Shown piece by piece: positions 1 through 8,408 of a stretch of 50,066 bases of DNA. Under the pieces are notes generated by a model. The model searched no databases, had not been told where the DNA came from, and saw only the letters and a program-made list of their open reading frames with translations. Source of the DNA: Methylobacterium sp. J-076 (GTDB taxonomy: Bacteria > Pseudomonadota > Alphaproteobacteria > Rhizobiales > Beijerinckiaceae); assembly GCF_022829405.1 (NCBI RefSeq), contig NZ_JAKSXW010000055.1, forward strand, positions 1 to 50,066, given 5' to 3'. The translations under genes and the position numbers were made by a program. Every line of letters begins with the position of its first letter. Within the stretch, counting starts at the first letter, position 1.

Positions 1-98
1 CCAGCAGGCGCGCTCCCCTTGTCGTCGTCGCTCGCGCGGTTCCGTCCGTCGATGATGTCGGTGGGGATGCGCCTACTGCTTAGATGAAATGACTCGCA

Positions 99-117
99 CC
101 CCCCTCTGCGGGGGCCG
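99..117 (+). repeat. Partial copy of GC-rich hairpin repeat
   Basis: The core CCCCCCTCTGCGGGGG of the repeat at 216-272 and 47924-47980 recurs here on the plus strand. Only the stem-loop core is kept; the flanks differ. Confidence 0.4.
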
Positions 118-215
118 GTGGGCCCTGCCTGGGCAGGGGTACGTAGAGGGCATCCACGGCGCAGGACGCGGCTGCGGACGTCCTACCTGTTCAAGCGTTA
201 TTCGGAGACCTGGTT

Positions 216-272
216 CCCCTCTCCCGCCTCCCTCCGGGGGCCTCCCTCCCCCGCAGAGGGGGGAGGGAGACC
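216..272 (-). repeat. Intergenic GC-rich hairpin repeat, copy A
   Basis: Read on the minus strand, this starts within about 10 bases of the fdoH stop. It forms a 9-bp stem CCCTCCCCC/GGGGGAGGG around CTCTGC, followed by GGCCCCCG and a second G-rich arm ending GGGAGAGGGG. A near-identical ~55-bp sequence follows metG at 47924-47980. Both copies lie immediately after a stop codon and in the orientation of that gene, so they may act as transcript 3' ends. The repeat identity is seen directly; the terminator role is inferred. Confidence 0.7.
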
Positions 273-280
273 GCCGCGGT

Positions 281-1213
281 TCAGTGTGGCCTTGCCTCGC
301 CGCCGTCCTGACGGCGCTTCGACCCGGCCATCTCGACCGCTTCCTCCTCCTCCTCCGCCGCCACCTCGTTCGGGCCGGCGGTGACGTAGTGGAAGAAGCC
401 CGCGACCGCCGCGAAGCCCATGGCGGCCAGACCGAACACCTTGGCCCCGCCCTTCCAGAAGGCGACGAGGGGCGAGATCTTCGGGTCGTTCGGCAGGCCG
501 GCATAGAGGCTCGGCTGGTCGTTGTGGTGCAGCACGTACATGACGTGCGTGCCGCCGACGCCGGCCGGGTCGTAGAGCCCCGCATGCGCGAACCCGCGCG
601 ACTTCAGATCGTCCACGCGCGTCTGCGCCTGCTCGATCATCGCCTGCTTGGTGCCGAACATGATCGAGCCGGTCGGGCAGGCCTTGGCGCAGGCCGGAGC
701 CTGCCCCACCGCCACCCGGTCCGAGCACAGGGTGCACTTGTACGCCTTGTGGTCGGTCTGGCTGATGCGCGGGATGTTGAAGGGGCACCCCTTCACGCAA
801 TAGCCGCAGCCGATGCAGTTCTCCTCGATGAAGTCGACGATGCCGTTGGAGTACTGCACGATGGCGCCGGGGGACGGGCAGGCCTTGAGGCAACCCGGCT
901 CCGAGCAATGCATGCAGCCGTCCTTGCGGATCAGCCATTCGAGGTTGTTGGTCTCAGGGTTCTCGTATTCCTCGAACCGCATCAGGGTCCAGGTCTTGGC
1001 CGTGAGGTCGTGCGGGTTCTGGTAGGTTCCCGTGTTGACGCCCACGTCGTCGCGCAGGTCGTTCCACTCCTCGCAGGCCGATTGGCAGGCCTTGCAGCCG
1101 ATGCACTTCGACACGTCGATGAGCTTGGCGACCTCCACCTGGCGGCGGATCTCCGGCGGCGTCTCCGTGGAGGCGGAGCGCTGGCGGATGTCGAGGGAGC
1201 TGTAGTCAGCCAT
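281..1213 (-). CDS. fdoH: Formate dehydrogenase iron-sulfur (beta) subunit FdoH
   Basis: Electron-transfer subunit that passes electrons from the catalytic FdoG subunit towards a membrane cytochrome b or quinone. The 310-residue product has four ferredoxin-type cysteine clusters in order: [35 protein letters not shown] and [20 protein letters not shown], enough for four [4Fe-4S] centres. Near residue 270 is one membrane segment ([16 protein letters not shown]), as in E. coli FdnH/FdoH, which anchors the subunit to the periplasmic face. After it comes an unusual acidic then basic tail (AEEEEEAVE...). It begins 15 bp after the fdoG stop and is clearly co-transcribed with it. E. coli homologues are about 294-300 residues. 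The membrane gamma subunit is not visible downstream. Confidence 0.95.
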   Translation of the reverse strand: MADYSSLDIRQRSASTETPPEIRRQVEVAKLIDVSKCIGCKACQSACEEWNDLRDDVGVNTGTYQNPHDLTAKTWTLMRFEEYENPETNNLEWLIRKDGCMHCSEPGCLKACPSPGAIVQYSNGIVDFIEENCIGCGYCVKGCPFNIPRISQTDHKAYKCTLCSDRVAVGQAPACAKACPTGSIMFGTKQAMIEQAQTRVDDLKSRGFAHAGLYDPAGVGGTHVMYVLHHNDQPSLYAGLPNDPKISPLVAFWKGGAKVFGLAAMGFAAVAGFFHYVTAGPNEVAAEEEEEAVEMAGSKRRQDGGEARPH

Positions 1214-1228
1214 GATGCATGCTCCCCC

Positions 1229-4200
1229 TTACGCGACCGCATCCGAGGGCGGAGTGGTCGGCTCGATGTTCACGAGCCAGGCCTTGAACTCCGGCGTCTC
1301 GGTGTTGGCGTCGCCGACGACGGGCGTCAGCGAGTTCGGATGCCATCCCTTCTTGGTCTGGCCCATGAAGCCCCAGTGCTGCGGGATGCCGACGACGTGG
1401 ACGGGCTTGCCGTCGCAGATCAGCGGCTTGATCCGCTTGGTCACCACGGCCTTGGCCTTGAGGGAGCCGCGCTTCGACCAGACGCGAACCCAGGCGCCCT
1501 TCGCGATGCCCTTCTCCTTAGCCAGCTCCTCCGAGATCTCCACGAAGGCCTCCGGCTGGAGGATCGCGTTGATCCGGGCGTGCTTGGTCCACCCGTGGAA
1601 GTGCTCGGTCAGGCGGTAGCTCGTCGCCGCGTAGGGGAACTCCTTCGCGTCGCCGAGGTCGGCGAGGTCGTCCTTGAAGATCCGGGCGGCGGGTGCCCCC
1701 TTGATCTTCGGGAAGGGGATGTTCGCCACCGGGGACTCGAAGGGCTCGTAATGGGCCGGGAACGGCCCGTCACGCATGAGCCCGCGGGTCCACAGGCGGG
1801 CGACGCCCTCCTGGTTCAGGATGAACGGGCCGACGCCCTTGTCGGGCGCCACGGTCACGCCATAGTCCGGCACGTCGAAGCCGACCCACTGCTTGCCGTT
1901 CCACTCGATGAGCTTCTTCTTCTCCGACCAGGGCTTGCCCTCGGGGTCGCAGGAGGCGCGGTTGTACAGCACCCGCCGGTTGGCGGGCCACGCGAAGGCC
2001 CAGTTCGGGGCGATGCCCTTGTCGCCGGGATCGGTGTTGTCCCGGCGGGCCATCGTGTTGCCCTTCTCGGTGTAGCAGCCGGAATAGATCCAGCAGCCGC
2101 AGGCCGTCGAGCCGTCGTCCTTGAGCTGGGCGAAGCCGTCCACCTGCCGCCCGGCCGGGAGCATCGCCCCGTTCAGGTCGGTGGTCTGGGTCACCGTGTA
2201 GCCGTTGAGCTCGCGGGCGAGCTCGACCGGGGTCGGCGCGTCCGCGACGGCGTAGTTCCAGCTCAGGTTGACGATCGCGTCGGGGAAGGCGCCCCCGTCC
2301 TTCTTGTACATCTCCTTCATGCGGAGATGGATCTCCGCCATGATGTCGATGTCCGAGCGGCACTCGCCCGGCGCGTCCTGGGCCTGCCAGTGCCATTGCA
2401 GCCAGCGCGACGAGTTGGAGAGCGAGCCCTCCTCCTCGACGAACAGGGTGGTCGGCAGCTCGAACACCTCGGTCTGGATCTGGGTGGGATCGACGGGGTT
2501 GTACTCGCCGTGGTTCTCCCAGAACCGGGCCGTCTCGGTCTTCAGCGGATCCATCACCACGACGAACTTCATCTTGGAGAAGGCGTCCGTCATCTTGGCG
2601 CGGTTCGGGAACGACAGCAGGGGGTTGAAGCCCTGGATGACGTAGCCGGTCATCTTGCCCTGCTTGGCGAGCTCGAACCCGCGCAGCACGTCGTAGGTCG
2701 GCACGTCGAGCTTGGGCAGGTAGTCGTAGGCCCAGTCGTTCTCTTTCTGAGCCTTCTCGCCCCACATCATCTTCTGGAACGAGACGAAGAACTTGTTGTA
2801 GTTCTGCCAGTAGCTCGTCTGCCCCGGGCGCAGCGGCTTGAACTGCCGCTTGGCCATGTAGCTCGCGTAGTCCGGCTCCTTCTCCACGGGGATGTTGAGG
2901 TAGCCCGGGATGAGGTTGCTCATCAGCCCGAGGTCGGTCAGCCCCTGGATGTTGGAGTGGCCGCGCAGGGCCTGCATGCCGCCGCCCAGCATGCCGATGT
3001 TGCCGAGCAGGGTCTGCACGATGCACATCGCGCGGATGTTCTGCGAGCCCTTGGAATGGTGCGTCCAGCCGAGCGCGTAGAGCGAGGCCATCGTCCGCTC
3101 AGGGCTCGACGTGGTCGCGATCAGCTCGCAGACCTTCAGGAACGTCTCCTTGGGCGAGCCGCAGATCCGCTCCACCATCTCGGGCGTGTAGATGGCGATG
3201 TGCTTCTTCAAGAGCTGCATGACGCAGCGCGGGTGCTGCATCGTCTCGTCCACCACGGCGTAGCCGTCGGGGCCGATCTCGTAGTCCCAGGTCGTCTTGT
3301 CGTAGTCGCGCTTGTCCGCGTCGTAGCCCGCGAACAGACCTTCGCTGAAGTCGTAGCCCTCGCGGACCACGTAACCGGCGTTGGAATAGGCCGCGACGTA
3401 GCGGTGCTGGAGCTTGTCGTTGTCCAGCAGGTACTTGGCCACGCCCGACAGGAACGCGATGTCCGACCCCTGCCGGATCGGGCAGTAGAGGTCGGCCACC
3501 GACGCCGTGCGGGTGAAGCGCGGGTCCACGACGATGAGCTTGGCGTTGTTATGCGCCTTCGCCTCGACGACCCACTTGAAGCCGCAGGGGTGAGCTTCGG
3601 CGGCATTGCCGCCCATCACGGTGATCACGTCCGCGTGCTTGATGTCCATCCAGAGGTTGGTCATCGCACCGCGTCCGAAGGAGGGCGCCAAACTGGCGAC
3701 CGACGGACCGTGTCAAACCCTGGCCTGGTTATCGAAGACCAGGGCCCCCATGCTGCGGACGACCTTGTAGGTCATCCAGGCCGTCTCGTTGGTGGTGGCG
3801 GAGGCCCCGAGGAAGCCCGTCGTGGTCCAGCGGTTGACCGTGAGGTCGCCGTTCTTGGCCACGAAGTTCCGGTCCCGGTCCTCCTTCAGGAGGGTGGCGA
3901 TCCGGTCGAGGGCGTAGTCCCAGGAGACGCGCTTGAACTCGGCGGTGCCCGGCGCCCGGTACAGCGGGTACTTAGTCCGGGTCTCGGCGTGGACGAAGTC
4001 CAGCAGGGCCGAACCCTTCGGGCAGAGGGTGCCGCGGTTGATCGGATGGTCCGGGTCGCCCTCGATATGCATCACCGAGGACCGGGCGTTCTTCGACCGG
4101 TCGCCGAGGCTGTAGAGGATGACGCCGCAGGCCACCGAGCAATAGGGGCAGGTGTTCCGGGTCTCGCGCATCTGCGCGAGCTTGAAGGGCCGCACCGCGG

Positions 4201-4309
4201 CGGCCATCGCGGGTTCCAACCCGCCGAAGCCGAGGGCGCCGAGCGAGCCCCCCGCAAGACCGGCGCCGACCCCCTTGAGGAGTCCGCGCCGGGAGACCTG
4301 GACTGTCAT
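1229..4309 (-). CDS. fdoG: Selenocysteine-containing formate dehydrogenase major subunit FdoG
   Basis: Catalytic molybdenum/tungsten-bis-MGD subunit oxidising formate to CO2 in the periplasm. The frame is interrupted once, by TGA at 3715-3713, and continues in phase on both sides: ...FDNQARV-U-HGPSVASLAP..., the classic FdnG/FdoG active-site context. Read as Sec199, the protein is 1026 residues (E. coli FdnG 1015). The ATG at 4309 is preceded by an AGGGGCGG-like ribosome site and gives a twin-arginine signal (SRRGLLKG). C54, C57, C61 and C96 form the [4Fe-4S] motif. Long stretches match FdnG/FdoG, such as GRGAMTN, VMGGNAAEAHP, DPRFTRTA, GHSNIQGLTDLGL and SCGCW-like ACGCWIYSG, and the C-terminal MGD-binding region is present. 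A standard gene finder will split it into two pieces (1229-3691 and 3713-4309). fdoH follows in the same operon. Confidence 0.95.
3683..3715 (-). promoter_or_regulatory. UGA selenocysteine codon and bacterial SECIS hairpin in fdoG
   Basis: The UGA lies at 3715-3713. Eleven bases later the transcript reads GGTCGCCAGTTTGGCGCC (3701-3684). This folds as GG, a bulged U, then CGCCA paired with UGGCG around loop GUU, closed by CC. It matches the known E. coli fdhF/fdnG SECIS: same distance from the UGA, a single bulged U in the stem, and a G at the start of the apical loop. It would recruit SelB-GTP-Sec-tRNA. Structure and spacing are seen in the sequence; function is inferred from the family. Confidence 0.85.
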
Positions 4310-4484
4310 GTCCGCCCCTGTTGTGAACTGGTATAATGCGAACCTGTCCCAGAGAATGGCGCGCGAGGCAAGTGTGGTCCCGTGACACGGACGGCGTTTC
4401 TGCCATGCGGCGGCGGCACGCCTTTCACGCCCCCTTAATCCCTTGCGGCGTCGGGCCTTTCGCCCTGCGCCGCCGGGGCCGGAC

Positions 4485-4814
4485 TCAGTGCGACGGGTTA
4501 GCCGGATTCGTGCCGGAGGGCGACGGAGTGCGGTTGTCGAGGGGGGCCTGCGGGTCCGTGGCGGAGGTGCCGGTGGGGGTGGCGGCGGGGACCGGACGGT
4601 CCTTGTTCTCCGCGGTGGAATGGCCGCCGGGATTGGGGGCGTCCTTGGCCGCCGACTCCTCCCGGGGCACCGGCGCCTGGCTCCAGCCGTCCTGGGCGCT
4701 GCGGGACTTGTCGCCCATGGCGTCCACGCCCTTGATCTCGCCGGGCTTGGTTTGGGCGAGGGCGGGCGTCGCCGCGAGGAGCAGGACGGCGAGGGTGACG
4801 GGGATGCGCGGCAC
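4485..4814 (-). CDS. Small secreted proline-rich hypothetical protein
   Basis: A 109-residue product of unknown function. Residues 1-20 form a clean Sec signal peptide ending APALA/Q-like (TPALAQ). The mature part is short, hydrophilic and rich in Pro, Ser, Thr, Asn and Asp, with no cysteine, no membrane segment and no recognised domain, so it is probably disordered in the periplasm. The start is supported by GGAGG about 7 bases upstream (CTCCGGAGACATCC region) and by an EcfG-type promoter 33-57 bp upstream. That promoter suggests expression under general stress. It is divergent from the NepR-like gene and lies upstream of, and on the same strand as, fdoG, with a 175-bp gap, so it is probably a separate unit. 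Confidence 0.65.
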   Translation of the reverse strand: MPRIPVTLAVLLLAATPALAQTKPGEIKGVDAMGDKSRSAQDGWSQAPVPREESAAKDAPNPGGHSTAENKDRPVPAATPTGTSATDPQAPLDNRTPSPSGTNPANPSH

Positions 4815-4846
4815 GGATGTCTCCGGAGGATGGGGGGTGTCCGGGC

Positions 4847-4871
4847 AACGTCGGCTCGTCCGGCCAGTTCC
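4847..4871 (-). promoter_or_regulatory. EcfG-type (general stress) promoter
   Basis: On the minus strand GGAAC (4871-4867), a 16-base spacer, then CGTT (4850-4847). This is the exact alphaproteobacterial EcfG consensus, with the -10 element 32 bases before the ATG of the secreted protein at 4814. A NepR-like regulator of the same sigma-factor pathway is encoded next door. Confidence 0.65.
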
Positions 4872-5030
4872 GGCCGCGGACGCCGCAGGCGGCGGAGAGG
4901 GGCAGGGGGAGGGGCCGGAGGGCGACCGCCCGATGTGGGGGCGAGGGGCGGCGGTGAGACCCCGTTAACCAAGCGGTGCCATCCTCAGGCCGTTCGAGTC
5001 CGCCTACCCGCCCGTGCGAGGCCCGCCGCC

Positions 5031-5234
5031 ATGTCGAAGACGCAAGCCGAGCGGCCTCCGCACTCCGCCGACACCACCCCGGCCCTCGACCCCGCCGACG
5101 GGCCGCCCCTGAGCCCGACGATCCGCCGGCACCTCGGCCAGAACCTGCGCAGCCACTACGCCGAGGCCCTCTCCGCCCCCGTGAGCGAGCGCCTGGAAGC
5201 CCTGATCGCGCAGCTGGACAAGCCGAGCCGCTGA
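5031..5234 (+). CDS. nepR: NepR-like anti-sigma factor
   Basis: A 67-residue protein whose second half (LSPTIRRHLGQNLRSHYAEA, then LSAPVSERLEALIAQLDK) matches the NepR core: IxxxLGQxLRxxYxxxxxxPVPxRFxxLLxxLD. NepR holds the ECF sigma factor EcfG inactive until phosphorylated PhyR titrates it in the general stress response. The first 27 residues are a Pro/Asp-rich disordered arm, usual for the family. ATG 5031 is the only sensible start. The gene stands alone here: neither phyR nor ecfG is adjacent, so it may be one of several NepR paralogues rather than the canonical locus copy. Some consensus positions differ (VSERLEAL instead of VPDRFLDL), which may alter partner choice. Confidence 0.8.
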   Translation: MSKTQAERPPHSADTTPALDPADGPPLSPTIRRHLGQNLRSHYAEALSAPVSERLEALIAQLDKPSR

Positions 5235-5510
5235 ACGCCCGTCGGCGTGGGCCGTCCGGGGCGGAAGATCCCGAACCCCCTTTGCCATGCCCTCGCCCCT
5301 GGGGAGAGGTGCGCCCGCCCCCGCGGAATCCGGTGCGCCAGCGCACATAAGATCGTTCTTTCTTTCAATCCGGTCCCGGCGGAAAATTCCATCTGGGTTC
5401 CCCGGAAACCGGAGAAAATGATCGCCTTCCTCCCGGGTGACGGGGCCGGTCTCCTCCCCTCGACGAGACCCTGCGCCGGGCACGGCCCGCGCCCCTCCGT
5501 CCCCCCGCGC
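5235..5510. other. Intergenic stretch between nepR-like gene and sulfate operon
   Basis: No gene or RNA was recognised. The run from about 5340 to 5420 is less GC-rich than its surroundings (AAGATCGTTCTTTCTTTC region). No convincing terminator hairpin was found. Confidence 0.4.
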
Positions 5511-5540
5511 TTGACTTCGTTCGTTTAAAAGAACGAAGTC
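5511..5540 (+). promoter_or_regulatory. Palindromic operator overlapping a -35 element, upstream of sulfate transporter
   Basis: GACTTCGTTC (5513-5522) and GAACGAAGTC (5531-5540) are a perfect 10-bp inverted repeat around GTTTAAAA. The sequence TTGACT (5511-5516) looks like a -35 hexamer and overlaps the left arm, so a bound regulator would compete with RNA polymerase. The start codon of sbp is 46 bp downstream. A second small hairpin, CCCGGA/TCCGGG at 5551-5569, lies in the leader. A sulfur-responsive repressor or activator is the natural guess; the protein is not identified. Confidence 0.6.
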
Positions 5541-5586
5541 CGGCCCGCATCCCGGATTTTGTGTCCGGGTTCGGCCGGAGGATCCG

Positions 5587-6636
5587 ATGCGGACGGTGTG
5601 GCTCTCGACGATTCGGACAAGCAGCATGCCCGGATTCCGCCGGGCCGGATGCCTCGCCCTGCTCGGCGCCCTGGCGCTCGGCCTCGCGGCCCCGGCGGCG
5701 CGGGCGCAGACGGCCCTCCTCAACGTCTCCTACGATCCGACCCGGGAGCTGTACCGGGAGATCAACGAGGCCTTCGCCCGGAGCTACAAGGCGAAGACCG
5801 GCGAGGACGTGACCGTGCGCGCCTCCCATGGCGGCTCGGGCGCCCAGGCCCGCACGGTGATCGACGGGGTCGATGCCGACGTGGTGACGCTGGGCATCCC
5901 CTCCGACATCGACGCCATCGCCCGGCTGACGAAGAAGATCCCCGCCGACTGGCGCGGCAAGCTGCCGAACGACTCGCTGCCCTACACCTCGACGGTGGTG
6001 TTCCTGGTGCGCAAGGGCAACCCGAAGGGCGTCAAGGACTGGTCGGACCTCGCCAAGCCCGACGTGAAGGTGATCACCCCCAACCCCAAGACCTCGGCGG
6101 GCGGGCGCTGGAACTTCCTCGCCGCCTGGGGCTACGCCTACGGCCAGGACAAGGATGCGGCCAAGGCCGACGCCTTCGTCGGGCAGCTCTACAAGAACGT
6201 GCCCGTCCTCGACACGGGCGCCCGCGGCTCCACCGTCACCTTCGCCCAGCGCAGGCTCGGCGACGTGCTGCCGACCTGGGAGAACGAGGCCTACCTCGTC
6301 CTGCAGGAATTCGGCGCCGACAAGTTCGACATCGTGGTGCCGCCGACCTCCATCTACGCCGAGCCGCCGGTGGCCCTCGTGCCCGGCAACGCCGACCGGA
6401 AGGGCACGGCGAAGGCCGCCCAGGCCTATCTCGACTACCTCTACACAGACGAGGCCCAGGCGATCTTCGCCAAGCACCATTACCGCCCGTTCAAGGCGCA
6501 GGCCGCCGCGGGCGCCGGCCTGCCGGACGTCAAGCTGTTCAAGATCGAGGATTATCAGGGCTCCTGGGACGATATCCAGGCCAAGAACTTCGATTCGGGC
6601 GGCCTGTTCGACCGCCTGAGCCAAGCCGGCCGCTGA
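5587..6636 (+). CDS. sbp: Sulfate ABC transporter, periplasmic binding protein
   Basis: Captures sulfate (or thiosulfate) in the periplasm for CysTWA. The 349-residue product starts with a long n-region and signal peptide (LALLGALALGLAAPAARAQ). The mature protein has the family signatures LLNVSYDPTRELYREIN, ASHGGSGAQARTVIDG, DADVVTLGIPSDID, NPKTSAGGRWNFLAAWGYA and DTGARGSTVTFAQR, followed by ENEAYLVLQEFG. GGAGG lies 6 bases before ATG 5587, so that start is preferred over the internal ATG at 5626. It is first in an operon with cysT (14 bp later), cysW and cysA, behind a palindromic operator. Distinguishing Sbp from CysP is not possible by eye. Confidence 0.95.
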   Translation: MRTVWLSTIRTSSMPGFRRAGCLALLGALALGLAAPAARAQTALLNVSYDPTRELYREINEAFARSYKAKTGEDVTVRASHGGSGAQARTVIDGVDADVVTLGIPSDIDAIARLTKKIPADWRGKLPNDSLPYTSTVVFLVRKGNPKGVKDWSDLAKPDVKVITPNPKTSAGGRWNFLAAWGYAYGQDKDAAKADAFVGQLYKNVPVLDTGARGSTVTFAQRRLGDVLPTWENEAYLVLQEFGADKFDIVVPPTSIYAEPPVALVPGNADRKGTAKAAQAYLDYLYTDEAQAIFAKHHYRPFKAQAAAGAGLPDVKLFKIEDYQGSWDDIQAKNFDSGGLFDRLSQAGR

Positions 6637-6649
6637 AGGCGCGAGGACC

Positions 6650-7534
6650 ATGGCCGCCACCCTTGCCGCCGCGCCCGCGGAGGCTCCCGCCCCCCGGCCG
6701 GCCCGGCGCTTCCGCCGGCCGAGCGTGCTGCCCGGCTTCGGGCTGAGCTTCGGCTACACCCTGGCCTGCCTCGGGATCGTCGTGCTGCTGCCCCTGGCGG
6801 GGCTCGTGGTGAAGGCGTCGGGCCTGGGGTTCTCGGGGATCCTCAGGGTCGCGACCGATCCGCGGGTGGCGAGCGCGCTCAAGCTCAGCTTCGGCGTCTC
6901 GCTGCTCTCGGCCCTGGTGGCCTCGGTGTTCGGCTTCCTCATCGCCTGGGTGCTGACCCGGTACGAGTTCCCCGGCCGCAAGATCGTGGACGCCGCCGTC
7001 GACCTGCCCTTCGCCCTGCCCACGGCGGTGGCCGGCATCGCCCTCGCCTCCCTCTACGCCCCGGACGGGCTGATCGGCGCGCCCCTCGACCGCCTCGGGA
7101 TCCAGGTGGCCTACACGCCGCTGGGGGTGTTCGTGGCCATGACCTTCGTCGGCCTGCCCTTCGCGGTGCGCACGGTGCAGCCGCTGATCGCCGAGATCGA
7201 CCGGGAGATCGAGGAGGCCTCGGCGACCCTCGGCGCCTCCCGCCGGGCGACCCTGCTGAAGGTGGTGCTGCCGCCGCTGATCCCGGCGGTGCTCACCGGC
7301 TTCGCCCTGGCCTTCGCCCGGGGCGTCGGGGAATACGGCTCGGTGATCTTCATCGCCGGCAACCTGCCCTACGTGTCGGAGATCGCGCCGCTGCTCATCG
7401 TCATCAAGCTGTCCGAGTTCGACTACGGCGGCGCGGCGGCCATCGCCACGATCATGCTGGGGATCTCGTTCCTGACGCTGCTCGCCATCAACCTGATCCA
7501 GGCCTGGAGCCGGCGGAGGTTCGGCTATGTCTGA
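6650..7534 (+). CDS. cysT: Sulfate ABC transporter permease CysT
   Basis: Inner-membrane permease, 294 residues, six predicted helices, starting after a Pro/Ala/Arg-rich cytoplasmic arm ([21 protein letters not shown]). The family signatures are present: [31 protein letters not shown], the EAA-loop region [23 protein letters not shown] that contacts CysA, and [16 protein letters not shown]. It lies 14 bp after sbp and overlaps cysW by 8 bp, so translation is probably coupled. It forms the heterodimeric sulfate channel with CysW. Confidence 0.95.
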   Translation: MAATLAAAPAEAPAPRPARRFRRPSVLPGFGLSFGYTLACLGIVVLLPLAGLVVKASGLGFSGILRVATDPRVASALKLSFGVSLLSALVASVFGFLIAWVLTRYEFPGRKIVDAAVDLPFALPTAVAGIALASLYAPDGLIGAPLDRLGIQVAYTPLGVFVAMTFVGLPFAVRTVQPLIAEIDREIEEASATLGASRRATLLKVVLPPLIPAVLTGFALAFARGVGEYGSVIFIAGNLPYVSEIAPLLIVIKLSEFDYGGAAAIATIMLGISFLTLLAINLIQAWSRRRFGYV

Positions 7535-8408
7535 GATCATCTCGCCCGTCCGCCTGCCCACCGGCCGGCCCGCCCCCGTCGCGGGGGAGGGGGCGGGCGT
7601 GCGCGCGGTCCTGATCGGGATCGCGGTCACCTTCCTCGCCCTGTTCCTCGTCATCCCCCTGGGGGCGGTGTTCGCGCAGGCCTTCGCCCACGGGGTGTCG
7701 GCCTATCTCGACGCCTTCCGGGAGCCGGACGCCCTCTCGGCCATCCGCCTGACCCTGACGGTGGCGGCCATCGCCGTGCCGTTCAACCTCGTCTTCGGGG
7801 TGGCCGCCGCCTGGGCGATCGCGAAGTTCGAGTTCCCCGGCAAGACCTTCCTGATCACCCTGATCGACCTGCCGTTCTCGGTGTCGCCGGTGGTGTCGGG
7901 GCTGATCTACGTGCTGCTGTTCGGCAGCCAGGGCCTGTTCGGCGGCTGGCTGCAAGCCCACAACATCCAGATCCTGTTCGCCCTGCCCGGAATCGTGCTG
8001 GCGACGGTGTTCGTGACCTTCCCCTTCGTCGCGCGGGAGCTGATCCCGCTGATGCAGGAGCAGGGCTCGTCGGAGGAGGAGGCGGCGCTGACCCTCGGCG
8101 CGTCGGGCTTCCACGCCTTCCGCACGGTGACCCTGCCCAACATCCGCTGGGGGCTGCTCTACAGCGTCCTGCTCTGCAATGCCCGCGCGATGGGTGAGTT
8201 CGGCGCGGTCTCGGTCGTCTCCGGCCACATCCGCGGGCTGACGAACACCATGCCTCTCCACGTGGAGATCCTCTACAATGAGTACAACTTCGTCGCCGCT
8301 TTCGCCGTCGCTTCGCTCCTCGCAGCCCTCGCCCTTGTCACGCTCGTCGTCAAATCCTTCCTCGAATGGCGCTTCGCCGGCGAACTCGCCGCGGGCCGGA
8401 GGCACTGA
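7527..8408 (+). CDS. cysW: Sulfate ABC transporter permease CysW
   Basis: Second permease of the sulfate importer, 293 residues. It shows [34 protein letters not shown], then the ATPase-contact loop [24 protein letters not shown], and [20 protein letters not shown]. Its ATG overlaps the end of cysT. A 10-bp GC-only inverted repeat lies at codons 14-24. The last 44 codons show an odd synonymous choice for this genome (GCT, CTT, AAA, GAA, GCA). That is exactly where the cysA frame is open, consistent with both frames being read there. Confidence 0.95.
   Translation: MSEIISPVRLPTGRPAPVAGEGAGVRAVLIGIAVTFLALFLVIPLGAVFAQAFAHGVSAYLDAFREPDALSAIRLTLTVAAIAVPFNLVFGVAAAWAIAKFEFPGKTFLITLIDLPFSVSPVVSGLIYVLLFGSQGLFGGWLQAHNIQILFALPGIVLATVFVTFPFVARELIPLMQEQGSSEEEAALTLGASGFHAFRTVTLPNIRWGLLYSVLLCNARAMGEFGAVSVVSGHIRGLTNTMPLHVEILYNEYNFVAAFAVASLLAALALVTLVVKSFLEWRFAGELAAGRRH
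7568..7598 (+). repeat. GC-only hairpin inside the cysW start region
   Basis: GCCCGCCCCC (7568-7577) pairs perfectly with GGGGGCGGGC (7589-7598) around an 11-base loop. It sits about 40 bases into cysW and could slow ribosomes or polymerase there. It may also simply reflect the GC-rich codons of [12 protein letters not shown]. Confidence 0.35.

Larger units (their letters stand above)
1..280. other. Left-edge stretch with no assignable gene
   Basis: No gene can be supported between the window edge and the fdoH stop. A third, cytochrome b subunit (fdoI) often follows fdoH, but nothing membrane-like is readable here. On the minus strand, the last ~60 bases read ...DIIDGRNRASDDDKGSAPAG with G/C-ending codons, but no ATG, GTG or TTG is in frame. 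The stretch could be the 5' end of a gene that continues off the window, or chance. The rest holds one and a half copies of an intergenic GC-rich hairpin repeat. Confidence 0.4.

Noticed and set aside
1229..3691. fdoG as a frameshifted or nonsense pseudogene
   Set aside because: Phase is kept across the single TGA, the UGA is at the exact Sec site, a SECIS hairpin follows, and tRNA-Sec is in the window.
89..4336. Very long plus-strand reading frame opposite fdoG-fdoH
   Set aside because: It is a shadow of two clear minus-strand genes in high-GC DNA; its protein is Arg/His/Val/Leu-rich with no domain.
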